Positions 38,648 through 50,382 of a stretch of DNA of 64,000 nucleotides are shown in pieces. A program made the translations under genes and the position numbers. Position 1 is the stretch's first letter, and each line of letters opens with the position of its first letter. Location: NCBI RefSeq assembly GCF_037975245.1, contig NC_092574.1, positions 10,309,713 to 10,373,712 of the forward strand. Direction: 5' to 3'. This DNA is from Apostichopus japonicus (Eukaryota > Echinodermata > Holothuroidea > Aspidochirotida > Stichopodidae). Below the pieces are notes generated by a model. That model did not search any database, was not told where the DNA came from, and worked only from the letters and a program-made list of their open reading frames with translations.

Positions 38648-40549
38648 ACCACGGGCATGGCACACTGACCTGTAAGAAGCTCTTCAAGGCCATGTATGAA
38701 TTTCCATTTACTCAAAAACAGTAAGTTCCTGTAGCAAACTTGCGATTTTTACAGTATTTTAGTCATCATTTTTCAACTGCACAAATAATGCAAAACGAGA
38801 AGCTGAAAAAAATATCACAGTAGCCTATATAAAATAGTGGTTACTTAATTGGCCCCATGTGCGGGAATAACCGATCAAGAACTGACTCAGTATACTATCA
38901 AGAAGAGGGTGGATCAGAGAGCTCTTTCATGTATTTTGTCAAACATATATCCATATTATTGTGATGTTAAATATGTACTGACTGAAAAGGTAAACGCTTC
39001 ATGGGCACGTTACTTTCGATGACCTTGAACTAGTTTGTAAAGTTTTGTTAACCAAAAACCAGTAGATTTTGGTTATTGTATAACTTAGCGCAGCCATGTG
39101 TGTTGAGAGCTGAATCCTGTTGCGATGTAACAATATTTAAATAGCATTGACCTTTTTATGTATTGACGGTTGGAACTTGGGAAGCAACATAGACAAATAT
39201 GACCGTAACTATATAATGAATGTTCTCGAGTATATATCATATATCCCCTCGAATTGTCATAGTTCAACCGCTCAATTATATCTAACACCTCTCGCAGACT
39301 GAACCTTTTGCCTGTACCTATATAATAAAGATCAATCAATAGATCTAACATGTTTCATATTTCAGGACTCGTCTTATTCCTGAAACAAATCGTTGTTACC
39401 TGTTTTATAGATTTCATGTTTTAGTTTATCAAGATAGATCCGCAATACATCCTCCGAATAAAGGTTACTGTTTGTTTTCTGTCTGCGGGATTTTTTTTCC
39501 AAATTAACAGATTAGGGAAACAAATGGGGCTGGTCTGAATGTGTCTAACATGGGATATGTTCTCTTCGCCAACGCGTTAATGGTAAAAAAGTAATATTTA
39601 AGACCTAATACGTACACCAACGCCACGTTTCCTATTGGAGGTTCGTATATCCCCCGGATTTATAGGATCATTTAAGAAAGCCGCAAATGTTAAAAATCGT
39701 TTACAGGTTGTATGGATGCAGATGAGATTATCAGTGAGTTACTTAGTGTTGTTGTAGATGGCATTGGCATCCTGAATTTGTGCCGGAGAGATCGTTGACA
39801 AGGATTTATGTGGGCGAGGGAAGAAGGGAGGGTGAGATGGCATTAAAAAAAATAAGTAGAAATAAAATTCTTGAATTCTGTTCAGAAAGTTATATTTTTT
39901 TCCCAAAGTAAAGAGAACATAGCTTCCCGTGAAATATATGAGGTGCGCATTAGATCGACAAACGTAACGTTGGAGTTGACATCGCCCCCCCCCCCCCCCC
40001 ACTCTCGCAGGACGAATTGGTGATAGCATGTATGACCGTACCATTTTCTTTATCAAGTAATTCTACAACAAACAAACCTCCCAAATGAATGGTCAATTCC
40101 CTGATGTACAGACACCTGGTCTATGTATATTATAATCAAAGTTATCTTATATCTGTAATTCCAATAACACGAATGTCCAATCTTAGGTTTGTAAGTTCAC
40201 CACTCAGAGCCATAGCCGCCTATTGCCAAATACCGTTCTTGACCTTGTTTTGATAGTTGTTTGATTTCGCGTTACAGTGTAATATACAAACAAGTACACT
40301 CTATAGCTATACTTTGTTTATGATAGCACCATAGGTCACTCAGTTCTAACTAACCCGATTATGAAAGCGTATGAGTAAAATATTTCACCTGCAGGGTCGA
40401 AACTGGAAAACAAAGAATTTAGACCAAGTCATTCTCTTAGAATTATTGAATTCTCTATGTAGACTATTGTCACGTGTTGATAATTAAAGACCTTATTTGT
40501 GACTGAAAAAACAAAAGTCTTTCGGTCGCAAAGTTGACCCATTTAAAAG

Positions 40550-40553
<4 letters not shown>
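38648..40553. other. Intronic stretch, no gene recognised
   Basis: Contains C16 at 39985-40000. No other feature identified. Confidence 0.4.
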
Positions 40554-40581
<28 letters not shown>

Positions 40582-40685
40582 GTAGAAAAATAGTAAAGTT
40601 TGCTAGTGCTAATGCTAATGCTCAATAGCACTAGCAAACTTTACTATTTTTCTACTAGAATTATCAGTGCTACGCAGAACATTGC

Positions 40686-40751
<66 letters not shown>
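40554..40751. repeat. Two (TA)n tracts bracketing a 31 bp perfect inverted repeat
   Basis: TA tracts lie at about 40554-40581 and 40691-40751. Between them, arms 40580-40610 and 40627-40657 are exact reverse complements with a 16 nt loop containing AATGCTAATGCT. Confidence 0.93.
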
Positions 40752-40756
<5 letters not shown>

Positions 40757-42832
40757 TATAATCGTGTAGGACCGGTTAATAATATCACACCCCTGTGTCC
40801 GAGTTTGAGACTGATATTCATTGCTATTCGACAGTTTTATATAGTGCCGCATAGAGTTATGGTCGTAGATCATTAATTACATAAATTCGTGCGAGGATGA
40901 CGTATAGTCAGAATATTCTGTACCAATTAAAAGTGAACTGTATGAAAAACTGGTTTTGGCGATATCGAAGAAGGGCCTCTCTGAGGATTTATTCCTTTGT
41001 GTACAGCCTTATTGGTTAACAAACACTTGTCACAATGCGAGTTAGTATGAAGCCATAACACAACGTTGATCTGGAACGTGAAATGAATAAATAAATATAA
41101 AGGTGAGACAGGTGGGTTCAATAACACCCCTAATTTTCTTTGATGCTGACAATATGCCCGAATTCCTTGCGATTGAAAAAGATGAAAAGAGACGTATTTA
41201 CGATAAATTACTGTTTTTGCAAGCCAATGTAGGCGTGAAATTACCAGTGTGTTCCAAGGTTAAGGAATTTGTTGAATACGAATCGTTTTCTATGGTTAAG
41301 TAATAAGTGTAAACACACCACAACCCAAAACGTCAAAAAACAGAAGACTCTATAAGCTACTGAAAATAAACACAAATACCACTTTTCTGGCACGAGCATA
41401 TCTTTATAAAATAGAGTCGCCGTTGGTATGCCAGTCTATTGTTTTTGACTGACAAGTGGCGTGACGGGTTGGTTTTATAGTCAATATGCTAATCGTAACC
41501 GTGGCTAACTTCTATTGTGAGTAGCCGGAAATCCTACTTAAGTAGAAACCTGTCAACTACTTTGTATCGAATTGGCTTTAATCGTCCATTTTCCATTGTT
41601 TACCCCGGCCTATAGTTCTTTGACCATATCTTTCCTAGTATACTATATTGCAAAGCAAAGGTCGTGGAAAAAAAAGACCCCTTTTAAAGTTCACGTAGGC
41701 TTTCAATAATCACGGGGTATAAAGGTTTTGACCCGTCAATATGTTTTTTTTTAATATTTTCTTTTAATTAAGAGATTTCAACAACAAGGCGTACCACAGA
41801 AGGGCAACAGTTACATATATATTTACTATATATACACTAAATAGCCTACTATACGATATATAAGTAGATTTGGAAATGTTTCCAAGTCACCGTCTTGTTT
41901 CAAAGGAAAATTGGTATTACTATTTTACATCCGTATTGAAAATAAAAATTTACTGTCTCTCAGTGTATGATAAGGAAGGCCCTTTCAACCCCATAGATAA
42001 GGAAACAAGGGGAATTCTCGTTGGAAAATATGCTCACGTCCACTGAAAAATGAACGTACAAAATCAGCGAGGATTGGTTAATCGCTGGCTGTAATGAGAC
42101 TATTATAATAATGCAACTTGCATTTCCTTGCAACCATTAATCACATTGGTTATGTCATTCCTACATACTCGGAAACCCCTCAATTTAAACAAAAACATAA
42201 TTAAAGACTGCCCGCTTGTTAGCAACTATGCTGACACCACATAATTCCTTGTGTAATATTGTTCTACTGAAATGAACACAATCGTGTTTTGTAGTATGTC
42301 ACTGCTGATACCTCTTTGATGGTTGATGTATCGTACTACGGATTGTAACAAGTTGAAAGCAAAACTTAGCTAGCCAGGCCGGGGAACAGCCGGTGTGCCC
42401 TTCACAGTCAAGACTGGACACCTCCCCTTACCTCCCCGATCTGTACCAACATCATGTGTACAAAAGCTTCACACGTTACAGGACAGGGGTACTAAGCCAA
42501 TTGTTAATTGGTGCCCCCCCCCCCTTCTTAAATTGTTGGTATTTCTCGAACTCAGAATTCATTCCAACTTATACTTCAGTTGTGAATGCTTTAAAGTTAG
42601 GAATGTTTATCCGAAAAATTTGATTTTGAAAGTAATTTGGTAGTCTTCGTAAAGTGTAGCAAATGATAAGATATTATGCCTAATTCCTCGGGGGTATGAA
42701 CTAATAGCTGAATACGAAATATCTAAATTAATGACGATTCATTTCAGTCCTCCAGGGTTTGTCGCGTTACCGTCTTGCAAACGTCTAGACAAATTTGTCC
42801 TCAGGTGCGATATGATTGAAGTCACTGACAAA
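40752..42832. other. Intronic stretch, no gene recognised
   Basis: Contains C11 at 42514-42524 and a 66-codon frame at 41103-41303 of balanced composition but no recognised family. Confidence 0.4.
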
Positions 42833-42867
42833 CCAGGGAGTTGTTATGCAACATAACAACTCCCTGG
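42833..42867. repeat. Perfect hairpin (16 bp arms, CAA loop)
   Basis: CCAGGGAGTTGTTATG and its exact reverse complement are separated by three bases. Confidence 0.95.
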
Positions 42868-45800
42868 ACAAACCTACCGGCGAGTTTTGCAAACTTTTTT
42901 TAATAGTTTTCATCAAGACATGATTAAACACATTGCTGTAGGTATATTTATTTCTTGATTTGAAAAATTATGCCTTTTAGCAACCTACACTGAATGAAAT
43001 TGATAGGGGTGATATCTTTTCAATTATTTTTGCTTTAAATTTACGACTCTCTGTTGGTTATGTTCATTCGATTTGCGTTTTGACCAGCCTTTACTCCACC
43101 AGAGAGCTAAAACGACTCTCTATAAAGTATAAGGTCCTGACTGTAGTCTTTCGTTCAAGTGTAGCGTATGACTGACAATGATACATATATGATACTGAAT
43201 GAACTTAGATCACCACTTTATTGCAAACCACTAAGCATGCTTTGTTTTTTAACAATTGATATAATTATGTATTTATGTACGCACACACACCCACGCACAC
43301 ATGTATGGAAGATCATTTACATTTCCCATGGAGTTTCTAACTCCATGCATTTACACAGGTCAAAGTGTGAAAACTCCAAACGAAGAGTTTTGATAAACTT
43401 CATTTCGGTATATGTCCACCTTGGAAAATAAATAATTTTACAGCTGTTTGTGAATGCATAAGGTAATTGATAGCAACAGATATCAATGTCTGTAAAGAAA
43501 ATGCGAACATAATGACCACGAAAGGAAAGCTTAAATGCACGTTTAACTTCCTATATTGACTTATACCTTTGTGAATACAAGAATTTTATAAATTTCTGTG
43601 CCGATCATAGGTCTCTTGAGGTCTACAGAAGTCAAAGTACAAAACCAAGTAAACACGATCATTTCATAAATATAAAGCAAGGACAAATAACTCGCTGTAT
43701 ATATGTCCACATTAGTTAACGAAATTAGCTGGTAAATTGAAGTTATAAGAAATTTGCTACGAATGTTGTAAGCTTGTCTTGTATTCAATGGAAAGGCAAT
43801 TTTCATTTGACGTTTAGCTGTTCATAATCATATTGCATTATGGCTGTGTTAGCAGAAATCATTCTTTATTGGTATAAAAAACGATTGGCTTTGCACTTTA
43901 TCTGTCGTAAGTTTCAATAATGCGCAATGCACGTAAAATGGGAACTCCACCCCCCCCCCCCCTCATCCTCTTTTTTCTCTCTCACACACACATACTCTCT
44001 CAGGCTCCCTTGATCCTTAGCATGGGGTGCTTTCACGAGTGCTTCGTTAAAACCCAACTGGCACCACATGATTGGACGTAGTCCTTCAGCATTTATGGGC
44101 AACCCGCACAATCTGGAGAAGGACCAATAAGATCGTCTTTCAACGTTTGGCATTTTGGTTCTGAAGAAAGTTGTGAATATATCCCTTTTATGCCACTCAG
44201 AAAGTCATACTTGGATTAATTCGGATCAAAGATGTCTCATACAATAAGGATTTAAATCGTGAAGGAAAGGGTAACAAGCTCACAGCCTCAAGTAAAATGA
44301 CTTTGGTCATCCAACAGAACACCCAACAAGACTAAGGCAAGCCTGCGTCACCTTTAAGTGGCTGCACGAGCTCTGAAACAGTCAAAAACTTAAGAGACCA
44401 AGATTTGTACATAAGAACCACCCGCGGGGAAGATGGCAGTTTAAGGTCACGGTTCGTAATTTGTTGTGGTGCGTGATGGAAGCCGATACATTTACATCGA
44501 AGATATGTAAAAAATATAGATATATAATAACAGGAACGATACATGCATGTTTCGATGGGATTTCGTAGCAGTCTATATACATAGAAAATAGTCAAGTGAG
44601 ACCTTGACTGAGAAGAGAGGTCAACCATAACATCTCTACTGAAGCAAATAGCTTTAAAGCAGTCGGATGTATACAATTCATAACTTTAATATCTTAGGGT
44701 AACAGAGAAATCACCAGGGGGGAATTACATCACAAATATTTCAATAGATCTTTTGAAGAAACATAAATACGAAGATCAGAAACATCAAGTCAACGATACA
44801 TTAGGTGCGTAGTTTAACTAAGTTGATGCAACTGTTCTTAGAGACAATAAGGCAGTGCCATTTAAATAAATTACAAAGTTTGTATTTTAGAAAATACAAA
44901 ATACCGAAGCAAAGTATCTTTATCCAACTCCTAGAGTCCAACAGGTACACATGTTGTCCGATGTTGTCCGATGTATAATGTAAAATAGTTACATTGAATC
45001 ATTGTTTTTTGGATGAAATTATTATGTAAGTGACGGAATGTTCCATATTTTCAATTGCGAGGTTTCCTCAGTTGCATCGGTGAAAATCAATGCTTAAGTA
45101 CATGGAACGTAAGTTACTTGTTGACTTAATACCTACATGTTGGGCTTATAGCACTTAAAGCAAAACTATGATCAAAATATTGTTTCTTATACACTGTAGA
45201 CGAAGGTTATGTGCAAAGATGGGGTAGTTACCTTCGTCTGGAAAGCTGTTAAATCCCAGCGGCTACATATCTCAATGGTATAGACTTACATGAGCTAGCT
45301 TAGCCAAAACGCCCAAAGAAACAAAAATGGGCTTGTTTCGTGTCTGGTGTTGGATTAGGAACATTAACCCAACGATATTTGAAACGCGTTTTGCTTGTAT
45401 TATAATAGATAACAAAAGAATGTTATCTAAGGTTACCCGAGTTTTATGAAGATTCGACGTGACAATATTTCATGACAATTTATTTAGTCATGAAATGTGC
45501 TACCTTGGGGGAAGGCTGTGCGTGACTTGTCGTCGTCGGTGGCTATTGAGATGTTGCGCCATTGCAAAGAGGGTTACGGTGCTGGGATATTGTGGGATAT
45601 CATCAGATATAACATAACTTCAATAGTGACATATGATATAAGGAACGTGAACATTTAATATCACGCATCTTTAAGTACCACTATAGAGACACTTGTTTCT
45701 TTATCAATTTTGATTTTTCTGAAGACATTTTTCCTTGCAGCATCAGATGCAGTACGTACGTGCAGCTTTACTTTAGGCATCCCTGTTGACGAGGGAATTC

Positions 45801-45935
45801 ACGTGGAATGCTTTGACAAGCATTAAAGACCGTTAATAATTCGTCATACATAACCAAACACATGACAAAACGTTCCTTGACCAGGGATTTGTGATATCTT
45901 CCTGCTTCGACATTTCGGTGACCTGAGAGCTCTGC
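42868..45935. other. Intronic stretch, no gene recognised
   Basis: Contains C13 at 43950-43962 and a small hairpin with 10 bp arms AGACGAAGGT at 45198-45207 and 45230-45239. A 6 bp copy of CTCTGC at 45930-45935 borders the next element. Confidence 0.4.
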
Positions 45936-45961
45936 TACGGAATGCCAAATGTATCAAAAAT

Positions 45962-46150
45962 GTCCAAAACTATATAAGCATGTCCAAAATAATATAAGCA
46001 TGTCCAAAAAAATATAAGCATGTCCAAAAAAAATATAAGCATGTCCAAATTTATATAAACATATCGAAACTAATATAAGTATGTCCAAAAATAATATGAT
46101 CATGCCCAAAATAATATGAGAGTGTCGAAAAATTATATGAACATGTCGAA
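45962..46150 (+). repeat. ~20 bp minisatellite in the left arm
   Basis: About nine consecutive 20-21 bp units of CATGTCCAAA plus an AT-rich half. The later units change to TGTCGAAA. A second, shorter block follows at about 46225-46380. Confidence 0.85.
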
Positions 46151-46819
46151 TGTAACTGCTAACTTCAACTTTTTAGTGAACATTTTGGCATCTGAATTCA
46201 CGCCATCTGTTGCAAAATATGCAAACAATATAAGCATATCCAAATTTATATAAACATGTCGAAACCAATATGAGTATGTCCAAAAATAATGAGAGCATGT
46301 CCAAAATAATATAAGAGTGTCGAAAGACTATATGAGCATGTCCAAAATATAAAAAAGTGTCGAAAAATAATACAAAAGTCTCGAGCGTAACTGCTCGATT
46401 CAACTTTGTAATGAACAGTCAGGCGTTTGAATTTACGCCATATGTTCCAAAAATCAAACTTTTTATTTTGGTATGCTGAAAACAAAAACACCATATCCAG
46501 CGTAACTTAAGACGATATACAGTTCATCCATTATCGTATTAGTGTGTGTGTTAATATTTTAATGATATTTCGATCAAGAACGATTTTATTTTCGAGGAAA
46601 TATTAGTTGAGTTGTTTCGTAGCGCGAGTGATCAACCTGGCCCCAAGGTGCTGTAACTATCAGTGAGTTTAATAGGAAGAACCACTGTGTCCAACATTCC
46701 ACGCGGTTTAATCAATAATATGTAGTTGGCGAGTTCTTCCCACGTTTCCATCTTGAAATTTAGTTAAAAGGTGAGAGTGAAGATTAAACGTTGAATACCC
46801 CTAACCTAGGCTTATTTTT

Positions 46820-46849
46820 GGTTCCTTGCTTTTTGCAAAGCAAGGAACC
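46820..46849. repeat. 13 bp inverted repeat GGTTCCTTGCTTT
   Basis: Perfect arms around TTGC. The half-site AAGCAAGGAACC recurs alone at about 49366-49377. The interval 46820-49378 may therefore be a second repeat nested in the fold-back element, with related ends. No target duplication was established. Confidence 0.7.
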
Positions 46850-46866
46850 TATGCGTTCAACTTGGC

Positions 46867-46917
46867 GTGTGTGTGTGTGTGTGTGTGTATGTGTGTATGT
46901 GTGTGTGTGTGTATGTG
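46867..46917. repeat. (TG)n microsatellite
   Basis: GT-rich tract with occasional TATG interruptions. Confidence 0.95.
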
Positions 46918-47031
46918 ACGCTTGGCTTGTGTACACGATATCTCAATAAGGAAATGATGTATCATGATGAAACTTGTTGGGTGGATAGCCCATAGTAAGA
47001 GGAAGATCCCTATTGTTTTTGGTGCCCTCAA

Positions 47032-47047
47032 AGGTCACCAAAGGTCA
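47032..47047 (+). promoter_or_regulatory. DR4-type AGGTCA pair, first of six
   Basis: AGGTCA-CCAA-AGGTCA. The same arrangement occurs at 47180-47195 (spacer ACAA), 47839-47854, 48134-48149, 48543-48558 and 48849-48864. Four-base-spaced direct repeats of AGGTCA are the classic site for RXR heterodimers with TR or LXR type nuclear receptors. The match is exact. Any binding or regulatory role is conjecture, since the sites sit in a repeat. Confidence 0.35.
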
Positions 47048-47540
47048 GTTAGATGCCAAAAACCAATATATTAAAAACAGCAATAACTCCCATTGACAGG
47101 GTCCGACATGGTTGATATTTTGGGAGTAGTTGTGAATGGGGTAAGGCATCGTTTCCAAACATAACGGTAATGTGATCGAAGGTCAACAAAGGTCAATTAA
47201 TGATAAAAAACTAGTATTTTTGCGATAACTTGAGAACGAAATGTCCGTTAGGGTTGGGAGTTGCTTCAATGTAATCCAATTGTCGACCCGCACCTGGGTG
47301 ACCCTTGACCTCAATTTGACCTTTGGTGACCTTTACGTGTTTTTGGGGATTTTTACAGTTTTGATGCTATTTTCAGATGTCAAAGGTACCTTCTGAACAT
47401 AAATGTCAATAGGTTGACCCCGTGTGACCTTTATGTGCGAAGTTATATGGGGTCAAAGTTTTTCGGTCGGAGTTAGGATGGTTGCACAGACTTGTCGTTT
47501 TGTTTTTTGGAATCAGGAGATTAAACTACATCTGAAACCA

Positions 47541-47561
47541 AGGTCAAAAGGTCAAAGGTCA
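47541..47561 (+). promoter_or_regulatory. Triple AGGTCA array (DR2 plus DR1)
   Basis: Three exact half-sites at 47541-47546, 47549-47554 and 47556-47561, spaced by two and one bases. DR1 spacing is the typical HNF4/RXR/PPAR arrangement. Function is not shown. Confidence 0.3.
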
Positions 47562-49919
47562 CATTAGAAAAAATGTGCTTATTTTGGGAGGAAACGAGCA
47601 AAAAAGAAAATGTTTGGTTTTGATGCTAGATTTGGATACCAAAGGTACCTTCCGATCAAAAATGTCAATGGGTTGACACCCGTGTGACCTTCGTGTGCGA
47701 AGTTATACGAGGTCAAAGTTAATTTTCAGACATTTAATGCAATAACTCCCAGTTCCATGGTGTGACGTGGTTGATATTTTTGGACAAGTTGCAAATGGTA
47801 TAGGGGAATATTTTCAAACTGAACGGTCATGTGATCCGAGGTCACCAAAGGTCAATTAATGTTAAAAAACTAATATTTTGGGAGGAGAAAATGGGCAAAG
47901 AAAAAAATGTTTGAATTTGTATAGTTTGATGCTCTATTTAGGTCTCACCGATCAAAAATGTCAATAAGTTGACCCAAGGTGACCTTTGTATGTTAAGTTA
48001 TATGAGGTCAAAGTTAATTTTCAGACATTTAGTGTAGTAACTCCCAGTGCCAAAGTATTACATGGTTGATATTTTGGGACAAGTTGCGAATGGTATAGGG
48101 GAATATTTTCAAACTTAACGGTCATGTGATCCGAGGTCACCAAAGGTCAATTAATGATAAAAAACTAGTATTTTTGCGATAACTTGAGAAGAAATTGTCC
48201 GTTAGGGTTGGGAGTTGCTTCAATGTAATCCAATTGTCGACCCGCTTCTGGGTGACCCTTGACCTCAAGTTGACCTCTGGTGACCTCTGGTGACCTTTTT
48301 GTGTTTTGTGGATTTTTACAGTTTCGATGCTATTTTCAGATGTTAAAGGTACCTTCTGATCATAAATGTCAATGGGTTGACCCCTGTGTGACCTTTGTGT
48401 GCGAAGTTATACGAGGTCAAAGTTAATTTTCAGACATTTAATGCAATAACTCCCAGTTCCAAGGTGTGACACGGTTGATATTTTTGGAGTAGTTGCAAAT
48501 GGTATAGGGTAATATTTTCAAACTTAACGGTCATGTGATCCAAGGTCACCAAAGGTCAATTAATGATAAAAAACTAGTATTTTTGCGATAACTTGAGAAC
48601 GAATTGTCAGTTAGGGTTGGGAGTTGCTTCTACGTAATCCAATTATCCACCCACATCTGGGTGATCCTTGACCTCAATTTGACCTCTGGTGACCTTTTCG
48701 TGTTTTGGTGATTTTTAGGAGGTCAAAGTTAATTTTCAGACATTTCATGCAATAACTCCCAGTGCCAAGGTGTAACAAAGTTGATTCTTTTGGACAAGTT
48801 GCGAATGGTATAGGGGAATATTTTCAAACTTAGCGGTCATGTGATCCAAGGTCACCAAAGGTCAGCTAATGTTAAAAAACTAGTATTTTGGGGGGAGAAA
48901 ATGGGCAAAGAAAACATGTTTGAATTTTTACAGTTTTGATGCTCCGTTTAGGTCTCACCGATCAAAAATGTCAATTGGTTGACCTACGGGTGACCTTTGT
49001 GTGTGAAGTTATGTATACAAGTTCAAAGTTAATTTTTAGACATTTAATGCAATTAAATCCCAATACCAAGGTGTGACACGGTTGATAATTTGGGACATTT
49101 TCAAACTTAAAGGTCATGTCATCTGTGGTCACCAATGTTATCATATCTGTTGACCCGCTTGTAGGTGACCTTATACTTCTTACATTTTCGACGCCATATT
49201 TAGATCTCAAAAGTGCCTTTTGATCAAAAATCCGATCACATTTTGAGATCACAAAAGTGTTGGCTACAGTGTTGGTTACTTTATGCGTACATGTAGGACC
49301 ACAATTACTTGGACTATTTGAGCCCAATCTTGCTTGATAATATGTGTATTGTCATATACCCCAAGCAAGGAACCACAGTGCCCTTGGGCTCTTGTTTTTA
49401 ATTCTGTGCTAGTGGCCGACTTCGCCTGGTAACCGTAATTAAGTGTCACAATTTTCCGTTAAAAAAGTAACACAGTATAGTACGTCATTTTCACTGTCAA
49501 CGTACGCATGTGTGATAACTACTGTACGTTGTTAGCGCTTGTGCATGTTGTACGTACTTTCGCACGTGAACTTCTTTGCCTTCGCAACAATATATGAATA
49601 ATCTCAGCACCTCTAGGCAGGGCGAAACCACTCACATTACGAAGGGATGTGAAAAGGAAAAATGTTAGGTGATGGTCTTGTTTTTACATATTTTGAATTA
49701 TTTGCGTCACAAAAAACAGAATAATGTTTCAATAATATATTGTCATAATGATAACAATTGTGTCGGTTGATACAAATTACCTCCAAAGAAGGTATTGTAA
49801 GCTAATTTTTTTTCGACATACCAATATAAAAGTTTGATATTTGAAACATTTGGCGTGACTTCAAACGCCAAAATGTTCATAACAAAGTTGAAGTTAGCAG
49901 TTACACTCGAGACTTTTAT

Positions 49920-50350
49920 ATTATTATTCGACACTCTCATAGTTTCGGCGTGCTCAAGTTATATTTGGACATACTTATATGTGTTTGGACATGCGCGTAT
50001 TATTTTGGACATGCTCATATAGTTTTGACATATCTTTATAAATTTGGACATGCTCATATAAGTTTGGACATGCTTATATTTTTTTTGGATATTTTGCAAC
50101 ATATATGGCGTAACTTAAAACGCCAAAATGTTCAATACAAAATTGAATTAGGCAGTTACATTTGTCGCTCTTGTATTATTTTTCGACATTCTTTTTAATA
50201 TGTTGGACATGCTCATATAGTCTTTCGACACTCTCATATTATTTTGGACATGCTCGAATTATTTTTGGACATACTCATATTAGTTTCGACATGTTTATAT
50301 AAATTTGGACATGCTTATATTATTTTGGACATGCTTATATTGTTTTGGAC
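49920..50350 (-). repeat. ~20 bp minisatellite in the right arm (inverted)
   Basis: The same units as in the left arm on the opposite strand, read on the plus strand as TTTTGGACATGCTTATATT. Two blocks surround a spacer containing GGCGTAACTTAAAACGCC. Confidence 0.85.
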
Positions 50351-50382
50351 ATTTTTGAAACGTATGGCATGCCGTACTCTGC

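Larger units (their letters stand above)
46990..49210 (+). repeat. Complex tandem repeat rich in AGGTCA half-sites
   Basis: Diverged units share the landmarks CAATAACTCCCAGTTCC (about 47739, 48444 and variants), GCGATAACTTGAGAA (about 47220, 48175, 48583) and GGTATAGGGGAATATTTT. Spacings are mixed, about 300-400 bp, so units have been gained or lost unevenly. The motif AGGTCAccaaAGGTCA or a one-base variant recurs in six units. No protein frame is conserved across units. Confidence 0.85.
45936..50376. mobile_element. Fold-back element with ~0.55 kb terminal inverted repeats (4.44 kb)
   Basis: The left arm (about 45936-46487) and right arm (about 49805-50376) are diverged reverse complements over their full lengths. 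Their outer ends read TACGGAATGCC and TACGGCATGCC. A 6 bp direct repeat, CTCTGC, lies immediately outside both ends (45930-45935, 50377-50382), consistent with a target duplication. Each arm is built from ~20 bp tandem units of the CATGTCCAAAATAATATAAG type in two blocks around a non-repetitive spacer. No transposase or polymerase frame is present. Six-base duplications with long inverted termini are known for Polinton/Maverick elements, and 6-7 bp duplications for Dada. Neither is supported by any gene here, so I leave it unclassified. Confidence 0.75.

Noticed and set aside
41103-41303. 66-codon plus-strand frame with protein-like composition
   Set aside because: No family recognised, and no clear acceptor or donor around it. 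Length is within chance expectation.
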